Shown here one piece after another: positions 8,622 through 16,531 of a DNA stretch of 64,000 nt. Origin of the DNA: an uncultured Paracoccaceae bacterium (GTDB lineage Bacteria; Pseudomonadota; Alphaproteobacteria; Rhodobacterales; Rhodobacteraceae); the NCBI GenBank assembly GCA_947495295.1, contig CANLYJ010000001.1, positions 1,054,001-1,118,000 of the forward strand. The letters are read 5' to 3'. Position 1 is the stretch's first letter. Every line of letters starts with the position of its first letter. Under the pieces are notes generated by a model. That model was given only the letters and a program-made list of their open reading frames with translations. It did no database searches and was not told the DNA's origin. The position numbers and the translations under genes are program-made.

Positions 8622-9623
8622 CTAAATCAGTTTTCCCATCGCGACGGCGGTATCGGCCATCCGGTTCGAGAATCCCCATTCATTGTCATACCATGTCAGG
8701 ATACGCACCATGTTCCCATCCAGCACCTTGGTTTGATCAAGATGGAAAATCGACGAATGCGGATCATGGTTGAAATCGGAACTCACCATTGGCAGGTCGG
8801 TATAGCCCAGAACACCTTTCAAAGGACCGTCAGCCGCGGCGATGATCGCGTCATTGACCTCTTCCACCGTTGTTGCTTTGGCGGCTTCAAACGTCAGATC
8901 CACGACTGATACATTCGGGGTGGGCACCCGGATGGCAACACCATCCAGCTTGCCGTTGAGTTCCGGCAAAACCAGACCAACGGCTTTTGCAGCCCCGGTT
9001 GAGGTGGGGATCATCGACAGCGCCGCCGCGCGGGCGCGGTAGAGGTCCTTGTGCATCGTATCCAGTGTTGGCTGATCGCCGGTGTAGCTGTGGATTGTGG
9101 TCATGAACCCTTTGGTGATGCCGATGGCATCATTCAGCACCTTGGCCACAGGCGACAGGCAGTTAGTGGTGCAAGAGGCGTTTGAGACGACGACATCGTC
9201 CGAGGTCAGCACATTGTCGTTCACGCCATAGACAATTGTTTTGTCGGCATTTTTGCCAGGGGCAGAGATCAGAACACGGCTGGAGCCGTTATCCAGATGT
9301 GCCTGGCAGGCTTCTTTACTGGTAAAGATACCGGTGCATTCCAGCACCACATCGACATCGGCCCATGGCAGATCGGCGGGATTACGGATCGCCGTCACTT
9401 CCATTGGACCGCGACCAACATCGATTGTGGTTTCGGTTGTGGTCACGGTTGCAGGAAAACGGCCATGCACGGAATCAAACCGCAACAGATGCGCATTGGT
9501 TTCCACAGGGCCAAGATCGTTGATTGCTACGACCTCAATATCAGTGCGTCCGCTTTCGATGATCGCGCGCAGTACGTTGCGGCCAATCCGGCCAAATCCG
9601 TTGATTGCTACTTTGACGGCCAT
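8622..9623 (-). CDS. gap: glyceraldehyde-3-phosphate dehydrogenase, type I (NAD-type signature)
   Basis: 333 residues. It interconverts glyceraldehyde 3-phosphate and 1,3-bisphosphoglycerate. The Rossmann segment [11 protein letters not shown] and the active-site SNASCTTNC with the nucleophilic cysteine are intact. After the second strand it reads VVAINDLGP: the aspartate here is the residue that binds the NAD ribose in NAD-dependent enzymes, so NAD use is expected. CCTCAGGAGGACAGG upstream gives a strong ribosome-binding site. A LacI-type palindrome stands 21 bp before the start. The second paralogue lies just upstream on the same strand. Confidence 0.95.
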   Translation of the reverse strand: MAVKVAINGFGRIGRNVLRAIIESGRTDIEVVAINDLGPVETNAHLLRFDSVHGRFPATVTTTETTIDVGRGPMEVTAIRNPADLPWADVDVVLECTGIFTSKEACQAHLDNGSSRVLISAPGKNADKTIVYGVNDNVLTSDDVVVSNASCTTNCLSPVAKVLNDAIGITKGFMTTIHSYTGDQPTLDTMHKDLYRARAAALSMIPTSTGAAKAVGLVLPELNGKLDGVAIRVPTPNVSVVDLTFEAAKATTVEEVNDAIIAAADGPLKGVLGYTDLPMVSSDFNHDPHSSIFHLDQTKVLDGNMVRILTWYDNEWGFSNRMADTAVAMGKLI

Positions 9624-9643
9624 TGCCTGTCCTCCTGAGCGAT

Positions 9644-9661
9644 AATGTTGGCGCTAACATT
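9644..9661. promoter_or_regulatory. LacI-type palindromic operator upstream of gap1
   Basis: AATGTTGGCGCTAACATT is an 18-bp palindrome with one mismatched pair and a central CG, the shape of LacI-family operators. It is close in form to the TGTTAGCGCTAACA-type sites I recall for global carbon regulators (CceR-like) in Rhodobacterales. It lies 21 bp before the start codon, suggesting repression or roadblock control of gap1. The assignment to a particular regulator is inference. Confidence 0.55.
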
Positions 9662-9703
9662 GCGATTTATGGCAAAAGGTCAAGCGGTCTGGCAGCGAAG
9701 TGA

Positions 9704-9847
9704 TCAGCGCCAGAAGGCCAGATATTCGATAAATGTCGTCAGTTTGCGCATAAGAAAGACGGGTACTTCCCAATGCAGCACAAAATGATCAAGGGCGAAA
9801 AAGCCGATAATCAGCACACCAAGGAAAACTGCGATACCGTTCGTCAT
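9704..9847 (-). CDS. small single-pass membrane protein in the gap cluster
   Basis: 47 residues: MTNGIAVFLGVLIIGFFALD at the N-terminus is a hydrophobic transmembrane segment, and the C-terminal half is amphipathic, ending EYLAFWR. The hydrophobic-then-charged layout and codon use look like a real gene between the two GAPDH genes. I recall similar 45-50 residue proteins next to gap in other roseobacters but cannot verify this here. The ribosome-binding site (GGGCAC) is weak. Function unknown. Confidence 0.6.
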   Translation of the reverse strand: MTNGIAVFLGVLIIGFFALDHFVLHWEVPVFLMRKLTTFIEYLAFWR

Positions 9848-9934
9848 GTGCCCGGTCTAACCGGACAGGGCAGGTTTGGCAAAACCAGACTGGCTGCGAT
9901 CAGCAGATTTGCGAGCAGGGCGAAGAAACTGACG

Positions 9935-10936
9935 CTAATGCAGCCGCCCCATGGCGCCCGCCACATCGGCCATTCGCGCAGAGAAGCCCCATTCATTGTC
10001 ATACCATGCCAGCACACGCACGGTTTTGTTGCCCACAACCTTGGTCTGGTCGGGCGCAAAAATGCAGCTTTGCGTGGTATGGTTGAAATCAATGCTGACT
10101 TTGGCTTCCGCGTCATAGGCCATAACCATGCCCATATAGCCTGCGGCGGCCTCGGCCATAATCGCGTTGACATCGTCAACGGTGACGGATTTTCCAGCCT
10201 CGAATGTCAAATCAACGGCGCTGACATTGGGGGTGGGCACCCGGATTGCGGTGCCGTCGAGCTTGCCTGCCAATTCGGGTAGCACTTCGCCCAATGCTTT
10301 CGCCGCACCGGTTGAGGTCGGGATCATCGCCATCGCAGCGGCCCTTGCGCGGTAAAGGTCACTATGCCGCCGGTCCAGCGTTGGCTGGTCGCCGGTGTAG
10401 CTGTGGATGGTTGTCATGATGCCACGTTCAATACCAATCGCATCATGCAGCACCTTGGCCAGTGGGGCGAGGCAATTGGTCGTGCAGGATCCATTTGACA
10501 CCATGCGTTCGGTTACGATCAGGTCGCGATGGTTCACGCCGTAAACAACAGTGCGATCCACGTTCTTGGCGGGGGCCGAGATCAGGACCTTTTTGGCGCC
10601 GCGTTCAAGATGGATGTTTGATTCGGTGCCGTCATTGAATTTGCCGGTGCATTCCAAAACGACATCAACACCGTCCCAATCCAGCTCGGTCGGGTCATAG
10701 GTCGACATCACGTCAATCGGGCCACGCCCCAGATCCAGCGTGTTGTCTTTTACAGTCACGGGGCTGCCAAAGCGGCCATGGATACTGTCATATTTCAGCA
10801 GATGGGCGTTTGTCTCGATCGGGCCGGTGGCGTTCAGCTTGACGACCTGCACATCATTGCGGGCGGCTTCGGTGATATGGGCAAGGGTACAGCGCCCGAT
10901 CCGGCCAAAGCCATTGATACCGATGGTGACTGTCAT
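9935..10936 (-). CDS. glyceraldehyde-3-phosphate dehydrogenase paralogue, probably NADP-accepting
   Basis: 333 residues, with intact [10 protein letters not shown], active-site [20 protein letters not shown] and WYDNEWGFS. It differs from the neighbouring paralogue where the cofactor ribose binds: it reads VVKLNATGP instead of VVAINDLGP, so the NAD-specific aspartate is replaced by alanine. Bacillus subtilis GapB, an NADP-dependent gluconeogenic enzyme, has a similar change (INAS). I infer NADP use and a gluconeogenic or anabolic role. Three CGCTAAC half-sites lie upstream. The two copies are diverged, so the duplication is old. Confidence 0.93.
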   Translation of the reverse strand: MTVTIGINGFGRIGRCTLAHITEAARNDVQVVKLNATGPIETNAHLLKYDSIHGRFGSPVTVKDNTLDLGRGPIDVMSTYDPTELDWDGVDVVLECTGKFNDGTESNIHLERGAKKVLISAPAKNVDRTVVYGVNHRDLIVTERMVSNGSCTTNCLAPLAKVLHDAIGIERGIMTTIHSYTGDQPTLDRRHSDLYRARAAAMAMIPTSTGAAKALGEVLPELAGKLDGTAIRVPTPNVSAVDLTFEAGKSVTVDDVNAIMAEAAAGYMGMVMAYDAEAKVSIDFNHTTQSCIFAPDQTKVVGNKTVRVLAWYDNEWGFSARMADVAGAMGRLH

Positions 10937-11022
10937 ACCCGTTACCTCACACCTTGATTTGTTGCTTTTCTATAGGTGTGGGAATGATAGGATGCCAAGT
11001 GAAAAACAACGCAATCCCAATA

Positions 11023-11069
11023 TGTTAGCGATAAACACGACTGATTGCGCTAACTGTTTTCGCTAACGG
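11023..11069. promoter_or_regulatory. cluster of CGCTAAC half-sites upstream of gap2
   Basis: TGTTAGCGATAAACA (11023-11037), GCGCTAAC (11047-11054) and TCGCTAAC (11060-11067) share the GTTAGCG/CGCTAAC half-site seen in the palindrome before gap1. They sit about 90-130 bp from the gap2 start and abut the end of the DUF4329 gene. Probably they bind the same regulator as the gap1 operator. Confidence 0.4.
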
Positions 11070-11071
11070 TT

Positions 11072-11647
11072 TCAGCCTTGCAGTTCTTCCAGCTCGCGCA
11101 GCGTAAAGTCATCTTTGCCCTGAATGCGCGGGTTGGGCCGGTAGAGCGGATCATCGGTTAGGCAGCCGCGACCGCATAAGGTCTCGGATTTTCCGGTCTC
11201 TCCATCGATGCGCCACAGACGGCCACCTGGGGTGCTGACGTAGTCATCAAGGACGACATCAATGGCGCTGCGGACATCATCCACCGAGGGAACTTCGTTG
11301 AAATATCTGGGCAAGTAGCCGCCGTGCGTGTGATAGCTGGCGATGGCGTTTTGCGGGATGAACCCTGCGATACAGCTGTCCGGTGTGCCGGCGCGTGGCG
11401 GCGTGCCTTGTATTCTGCCATCGGGCATGCGCACGAAGAAGCCGCAATATTCCCGCGATTCCGCGATTGAGACCGGTTGGATCCCGTTCAGAAAATCGCG
11501 TGCATATGTGTCGATATCCTCGGGTGGTGCAGGTGCCACATCAGCCGGTACTGCGATCACCTGTGGTGGCGCAACACTGTTACAGCTGGCCAGCACTGTC
11601 AGCATAAGTGCAAAGCCAGAGATGTTGCGTTTTTGCGATTTGCTCAT
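11072..11647 (-). CDS. DUF4329-type lipoprotein
   Basis: 191 residues. The N-terminus has a basic stretch, a hydrophobic core and the lipobox LASC (cysteine 22), so it is a predicted lipoprotein. The C-terminal part contains SYHTHGGYLPRY and a downstream aspartate-rich VPSVDDVRSA, matching the DUF4329 family, whose HTHG pattern resembles JAB/Mov34-type zinc sites. Enzymatic activity is not established. It reads on the same strand as the gap genes, just before gap2, but with 135 bp between. Confidence 0.65.
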   Translation of the reverse strand: MSKSQKRNISGFALMLTVLASCNSVAPPQVIAVPADVAPAPPEDIDTYARDFLNGIQPVSIAESREYCGFFVRMPDGRIQGTPPRAGTPDSCIAGFIPQNAIASYHTHGGYLPRYFNEVPSVDDVRSAIDVVLDDYVSTPGGRLWRIDGETGKSETLCGRGCLTDDPLYRPNPRIQGKDDFTLRELEELQG

Positions 11648-11829
11648 GCCTGTTATCTCTCTGCGAGATTTGTTTTGTGCGATTCTCGCGGAGTTTGCGC
11701 AGGAGGGACAGAAGTATTTTTGCGCGATTCCGCATCGGCGGTGTTACGCCGATGGCATGATCCGATTGCCGGGTCGACGCCTTTTTCGTATGCATCGCAA
11801 TATCAAAAACTGATTGATTGGGCCAACTG

Positions 11830-12624
11830 ATGCATCCGTTGATTTCACAAGACCATATCGATGCCTATGCCCGCGACGGCACCGTATTGATAAAGGGGCT
11901 GTTCGCCGATCATGTCGCGGCACTCCGGGCCGGTGTCGCCCGTAACATGGCAGAGCCGGGTCCTTATGCCGCCGAAAACCTGAAGGAAGGCGAGGGTGGT
12001 CGGTTCTTTGACGACTATTGCAACTGGACCCGTATCCCGGAATTTGAAGATGTCATCAGGCAATCGCCCGCATCCGAGGTTGCGGCCGATCTGATGCAAT
12101 CATCCACCGTCCAGTTGTTTCATGATCATGTGCTGGTCAAGGAACCGGGCACCTCCAAACCCACGCCATGGCATCAGGATGGTCCGTATTACTTTGTCGA
12201 GGGGCAACAGAATGTCAGCTTCTGGTCACCGCTTGATCCGGTGACTGATGCATCGTTGCGCTGTGTCGCGGGGTCGCATTTGTGGGACCGCCCCGTGCTG
12301 CCGACCCGTTGGTTAGCGGAAGATAGCTTTTATCCCGATGACGCAGCATTCATACCTGTCCCTGACCCGGATGCAGAAGGCATGCGCGTGCTGGAGTGGG
12401 CGTTGGAGCCAGGCGATGCCGTCGCGTTTCATTTTCGCTGCCTCCATGGCGCGCGCGGCAATGAAACAACGGCGCGCAGGCGTGCATTCTCGCTGCGCCT
12501 TGTGGGTGATGATGCCCGTTATGTCGAACGCCCCGGGCGTACTTCGCCGCCATTTCCGGGCCATGACATGGTGCCCGGGCAGCGCCTGCGCGAGGATTGG
12601 TTCCCCGTGCTATTGCAGCGCTAG
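11830..12624 (+). CDS. phytanoyl-CoA dioxygenase (PhyH) family protein
   Basis: About 264 residues. It is an Fe(II)/2-oxoglutarate oxygenase of the PhyH family: the metal-binding HxD is in TPWHQDGPYYF and the distal histidine in HFRCLHGARGN, followed by the arginine-rich RRRAFSLRL that binds 2-oxoglutarate. The substrate is unknown; bacterial members act on varied small molecules. The extended frame begins with TTG at 11818, but the ATG at 11830 is more likely. It stands alone between convergent or divergent neighbours. Confidence 0.8.
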   Translation: MHPLISQDHIDAYARDGTVLIKGLFADHVAALRAGVARNMAEPGPYAAENLKEGEGGRFFDDYCNWTRIPEFEDVIRQSPASEVAADLMQSSTVQLFHDHVLVKEPGTSKPTPWHQDGPYYFVEGQQNVSFWSPLDPVTDASLRCVAGSHLWDRPVLPTRWLAEDSFYPDDAAFIPVPDPDAEGMRVLEWALEPGDAVAFHFRCLHGARGNETTARRRAFSLRLVGDDARYVERPGRTSPPFPGHDMVPGQRLREDWFPVLLQR

Positions 12625-12628
12625 TTAG

Positions 12629-12671
12629 CGTGGGTTTCACCCACCCTACGCGTCGTCGCGCTCAGGGTGGG
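12629..12671. repeat. intergenic GTGGGTTTCACCCAC hairpin element
   Basis: Two overlapping inverted repeats fill the gap between the PhyH and tkt stops: GTGGGT/ACCCAC with a TTC loop (12630-12644) and CCCACCCT (12640-12647) pairing with AGGGTGGG (12664-12671). The GTGGGTTTCACCCACCCTAC core is one I recall as dispersed between genes in many Rhodobacterales genomes. It could serve as a bidirectional terminator for the convergent genes. Confidence 0.5.
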
Positions 12672-12682
12672 CGAGGTTCGTA

Positions 12683-14701
12683 TCACTTGATCAGTGATTT
12701 GACTTTGTCTGCCGTATCCTGCGCGGTGATTCCGAATTCCTGGTAGAGTTTATCCGCAGGGGCAGAAGCGCCGAAACCATGCATCCCGATAAAGCCCGCT
12801 TTTTCACGCTTGCCACGTTCGCCAAAGAGCCAGCGATCCCAACCAAACCGAATGCCTGCTTCAATCGCGACGCGCACGGGCCCACCTGGCAGAACCCGCT
12901 TGCGATAGCTTTCTTCCTGCTCTTCAAACAGCTCCCAACAAGGCATGGACACAACGCGTGTTCCGATCCCTTCAGCCTGCAGCAGGTCGCGGGCGGCCAA
13001 TGCGATGGATACTTCGGACCCGGTCGCCATCAGGATGGCCTGCCGTTTGCCTTCCGCATCTGCCAGCACATAGGCGCCCTGGGCTGTCAGGTTCTTGGCC
13101 TTATGTTCGGTGCGCACAGTGGGCAGACCCTGACGCGTCAGGCTAAGCACCGTTGGCGTTTTCTGCGATGTCAGCGCCAGTTCCCAGGCTTCGGCGGTTT
13201 CAACCGTATCAGCGGGCCGGATGACGTTCATGTTGGGGGTGGCCCGCAACATGGCAAGATGTTCAACCGGCTGGTGGGTTGGCCCATCTTCGCCAAGCCC
13301 GATGCTGTCATGGGTCATCACATAGGTTGCAGGCACGCCCATCAGCGCAGACAGGCGCATGGCCCCGCGCGCATAATCCGTAAAGCACATGAAGGTGCCG
13401 CCATAAGGCTTTGCCCCGCCATGTAGCGCCATGCCGTTCATCGCCGCTGCCATCCCGTGTTCACGCACGCCGTAATAGACATAGCGACCCTTGCGATTGT
13501 CGGGGTTAAAAACGCCAAGATCAGAGGTCTTGGTATTGTTGGACCCGGTCAGGTCGGCAGAGCCGCCGATGGTTTCGCCCATGATCGGGTTGATGACCTC
13601 AAGCGTCATTTCCGATGATTTACGTGTCGCAACCTTGGGCTGGCCTTCGGTGATCTGCTTTTTCAGGGCGCGGATTGTGGCGGCCAGTTTCTTGGGCGCT
13701 TCACCTGCGTAGATCCGGTTGAATTCAGCCTGTTTGTTGTTGGACAGCGTCGCGAAACGGGTTTCCCATTCCTTGCGGGTCGCCTCACCACGGGCGCCGA
13801 TGGCCTCCCATTGTTTCTTGACCTCTGGATCGACTTCGAAATCGCCCATCGGTGCGCCGTAAGCTTCCTTGGCGGCTTGCAGTTGCGCGGCATCCGTTAG
13901 GGCGCCGTGGCCTTTGGAGGTGTCCTGTGCGGCATGGCCCAGCGCGATGTGGGTCTTGCAGGCGATCATGGAAGGGCGGTTGGTCTTTTTGGCCGCTATG
14001 ATGGCCGCGTCAATCGCCTCTGGGTCGTGCCCATCGATGGATTGCACATGCCAGCCTGCCGCCTCGAACCGCTTGGGCTGGTTGGTGATGTCGGCCATAT
14101 CAACGGTGCCGTCGATTGTGATGTTGTTATCATCAAAGAAAACAATCAGATGACCCAGCTTTTGCATACCCGCCAGACCGATGGCCTCGTGGCTGATACC
14201 TTCCATCAGGCAACCGTCACCTGCCATGACATAGGTGTAGTGATCAACGATCTTCTTGCCCCAGGTCGCGCGCTGGATTTCCTCGGCGATGGCGAAGCCG
14301 ACGGAATTGGCGATACCTTGGCCAAGCGGGCCGGTTGTGGTTTCGATCCCGCGGGCATGGCCAAACTCAGGATGCCCTGCGGTTTTTGCACCCCATTGGC
14401 GGAAATCCTTGATCTGCTGCAGCGTGATGTCCTCATAACCGGTCAGATACATCAGGGAATAAAGCAGCATCGAGCCGTGACCTGCCGACAGGATGAACCG
14501 GTCGCGGTCCGGCCATTCAGGCGTCTTCGGATCGAACTTCAGGTGTTTTTCGAACAGAACTGTCGCCACATCCGCCATCCCCATGGGCATGCCGGAATGG
14601 CCGGAATTCGCAGCTGTGACCGCATCCAACGTCAGGGTCCGAATTGCGGTGGCTTTTTTCCAATGTGCGGGGTGGGCGGTGCGCAGGGCTGCAATATCCA
14701 A
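12683..14701 (-). CDS. tkt: transketolase
   Basis: About 672 residues. A thiamine-diphosphate enzyme of the pentose phosphate pathway. Motifs include the N-terminal [16 protein letters not shown], the ThDP-binding [13 protein letters not shown] with DDNNITIDG, and the C-terminal [19 protein letters not shown]. The open frame extends to 15073, but homologues begin at DIAALR...HW; the best start is TTG at 14701 with AGGACTTGATCAC upstream. An ATG at 14749 would add 16 residues. It is divergent from the coiled-coil/zapA pair with 271 bp between. Confidence 0.93.
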   Translation of the reverse strand: MDIAALRTAHPAHWKKATAIRTLTLDAVTAANSGHSGMPMGMADVATVLFEKHLKFDPKTPEWPDRDRFILSAGHGSMLLYSLMYLTGYEDITLQQIKDFRQWGAKTAGHPEFGHARGIETTTGPLGQGIANSVGFAIAEEIQRATWGKKIVDHYTYVMAGDGCLMEGISHEAIGLAGMQKLGHLIVFFDDNNITIDGTVDMADITNQPKRFEAAGWHVQSIDGHDPEAIDAAIIAAKKTNRPSMIACKTHIALGHAAQDTSKGHGALTDAAQLQAAKEAYGAPMGDFEVDPEVKKQWEAIGARGEATRKEWETRFATLSNNKQAEFNRIYAGEAPKKLAATIRALKKQITEGQPKVATRKSSEMTLEVINPIMGETIGGSADLTGSNNTKTSDLGVFNPDNRKGRYVYYGVREHGMAAAMNGMALHGGAKPYGGTFMCFTDYARGAMRLSALMGVPATYVMTHDSIGLGEDGPTHQPVEHLAMLRATPNMNVIRPADTVETAEAWELALTSQKTPTVLSLTRQGLPTVRTEHKAKNLTAQGAYVLADAEGKRQAILMATGSEVSIALAARDLLQAEGIGTRVVSMPCWELFEEQEESYRKRVLPGGPVRVAIEAGIRFGWDRWLFGERGKREKAGFIGMHGFGASAPADKLYQEFGITAQDTADKVKSLIK

Positions 14702-14972
14702 GTGATCAAGTCCTATATACGATGGTGAACATTCGCTTGGTTGCCTCATATCAGGGTCGCCCCCAAGATCAAGCATACAGCCTAACATGTTCATTTTCTT
14801 CACCTGCTGCGGTTTGCTGGCATCTGACGGATCGCTTAGGCTGGAGGGTACGAGGCACGATTCGCAAAAAAGCGCCGGGAAATGGCGGTCGGGCGGATTG
14901 GATTCGACATGGTGGGCCCTTTGCCTGTCATGCTGTGACGACCCCATCTTGGGGACCTGAAAGGACAGGCGG

Positions 14973-15434
14973 ATGAGTGAGATTAGTGCGTTGGAAGGCC
15001 GGATCACGGCAGCGTTGGACAGGATCAGGCGTGGGGTTGAAGCGCAAGGTGGTCCCGACCCGGAACTGGCCACGGCGCTGGAGCAAGAACGCGCGGCAAA
15101 GGACGAATTGGCCGGACAATTGCAAGCCTATCACGGCCAGCAGGAGGCAAAGGTGGCAGAGCTGTCTGCCGCTATAGAGGCGCAACAGGCCCAGATGCAA
15201 AAACTGGATGCAGAACTGCAGCGTTTGCGGGCATCCAACGCGCAAATGCGCGAGATGAACACCCAACTACGCGAGGCGGTGACCGAAGGGCTGGCACCGG
15301 AATTGTTGGATCAGGCCGTTGCTGCCGAACTGGCTGCATTGCAGGCACAACGATCAGCGGATGCTGCTGAACTTGAGGCTATTCTGGCCGCGCTGAAACC
15401 CGTCATCGAGGAGGGCTCCCATGCCGCAGGTTGA
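14973..15434 (+). CDS. coiled-coil protein upstream of zapA
   Basis: 153 residues, almost wholly heptad-like and rich in Ala, Glu, Gln and Leu (for example [16 protein letters not shown]), so it is predicted to be a long coiled coil with no transmembrane part. Its last codons overlap the start of zapA by 14 bases, indicating an operon. By analogy with the ZapA-ZapB pair it may bind ZapA at the Z-ring, but no sequence signature proves this. The start has GACAGGCGG before the ATG. Confidence 0.7.
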   Translation: MSEISALEGRITAALDRIRRGVEAQGGPDPELATALEQERAAKDELAGQLQAYHGQQEAKVAELSAAIEAQQAQMQKLDAELQRLRASNAQMREMNTQLREAVTEGLAPELLDQAVAAELAALQAQRSADAAELEAILAALKPVIEEGSHAAG

Positions 15435-15807
15435 GATTGCTATTGGTGGCCGCACGTTTGAGGTGGCCTGTCAGGAAGGCGAGGAGCATTTTTTGCATTC
15501 TGCTGCTGCGATGCTGAATACCGAAGCGTCGCATCTGTCCGAACAGATCGGGCGCATGCCTGAGGCGCGGATGCTGTTGATGGCGGGCCTGATGCTGGCC
15601 GATAAGACCGCAAATCTGGAAGATAAGCTGCGCGAGGCAGAGACCGAAACCGCCCGGATGCGTGCAGAGATTGAGACATTGCAATCGCGTCCGGCACCGG
15701 CCCCTGAACGGGTCGAGGTGCCGGTTGTCCCCGCCGCAGTGACAGAAGCATTGGCCGAAATCGCGGCCCGCGCCGAAGCGCTGGCCGATCAGGTTGACCC
15801 GGTTTAA
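15421..15807 (+). CDS. zapA: cell division protein ZapA
   Basis: 128 residues. The N-terminal half ([19 protein letters not shown], then LLMAGLMLADKTANLEDKL) is the ZapA fold that bundles FtsZ filaments at midcell. The C-terminal third is a proline-rich and alanine-rich tail. The start lies inside the end of the upstream coiled-coil gene, with GAGGAGGGCTCCC directly upstream. The gene ends convergently with the glutaredoxin gene, overlapping it by four bases. Confidence 0.85.
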   Translation: MPQVEIAIGGRTFEVACQEGEEHFLHSAAAMLNTEASHLSEQIGRMPEARMLLMAGLMLADKTANLEDKLREAETETARMRAEIETLQSRPAPAPERVEVPVVPAAVTEALAEIAARAEALADQVDPV

Positions 15808-16163
15808 GCGTTTGCTTCGCGAATCTTGTCAGCGGCGTCCTTGTCGAAAGCGACGCCGTTTTCTGCAAACAAGGTATCGAGTTCACCGCTGAGTGTCATT
15901 TCAGTGATGATGTCGCAGCCACCCACAAATTCGCCTTTGACATAAAGCTGCGGGATCGTGGGCCAGTCGGAATAGTCCTTGATTCCCTGCCGGATTTCTT
16001 CGTCGGCCAAAACGTTTACGTCGTTGAAATCAACGCCCATGAAGTTCAGCACGCCCGCCACGCGGGATGAAAAACCGCATTGCGGCATGGATTTGGTACC
16101 TTTCATGAAAAGCACCACGTCATTGCTTGTGACGGTTTCTTTGATCTGATCTTGGGCGGTCAT
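15804..16163 (-). CDS. grxD: monothiol glutaredoxin (Grx4/GrxD family)
   Basis: 119 residues. The active site CGFS occurs in SMPQCGFSSRV, with TIPQLYVKGEFVGGCD following, the glutathione and [2Fe-2S] ligand region. Such CGFS glutaredoxins carry iron-sulfur clusters and pair with BolA proteins. A bolA gene lies immediately upstream on the same strand (75-bp gap), supporting a Grx4-BolA cluster-transfer pair. Confidence 0.94.
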   Translation of the reverse strand: MTAQDQIKETVTSNDVVLFMKGTKSMPQCGFSSRVAGVLNFMGVDFNDVNVLADEEIRQGIKDYSDWPTIPQLYVKGEFVGGCDIITEMTLSGELDTLFAENGVAFDKDAADKIREANA

Positions 16164-16237
16164 TTGTGATGTCCTTTGTTTTGTAACCCAAAGTCTGGCA
16201 CAGACTTTGTAGCAAATTTTGTGCCAAAATTTGGCGC

Positions 16238-16468
16238 CTAGTCGGGGGCTTTTGTTGTCAGTCCGAGGGCGTGTATTTCGCCACTATCGACCTTTGGTTT
16301 GATAACCGCCATCACGGCGCGTTGTTGCTGGATCCGGTTCATGCCACGGAAGCTTTCATCGATCACCAACCCCTGAAAATGCACGCCGTCAGCACCTTCG
16401 ATCTGGATGGTCGCGTCGGGGAATTTTTCGCGCAGTAGCGTTTCAATGTCTTGTGCGGTGATAGGCAT
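16238..16468 (-). CDS. BolA-family protein
   Basis: 76 residues. The BolA/IbaG fold is recognisable from IEGADGVHFQGLVIDESFRG, where the histidine is a cluster ligand in BolA-Grx complexes, and from the C-terminal IHALGLTTKAPD. It lies between purL and grxD on one strand. It probably acts with the monothiol glutaredoxin in iron-sulfur trafficking or iron sensing. Confidence 0.92.
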   Translation of the reverse strand: MPITAQDIETLLREKFPDATIQIEGADGVHFQGLVIDESFRGMNRIQQQRAVMAVIKPKVDSGEIHALGLTTKAPD

Positions 16469-16531
16469 TTGGGGTCCTTTGATCGGTTGCCCTTAACTTA
16501 GGCGCGGAAGGCGGGCCGAACAAGTGATGGT

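Noticed and set aside
9844-9940. Hydrophobic frame (ISVSFFALLANLLIAASLV...) ending in an ATGA overlap with the 47-residue gene
   Set aside because: No ATG, GTG or TTG start outside the end of gap2 and no ribosome-binding site; it remains possible only with a start inside gap2.
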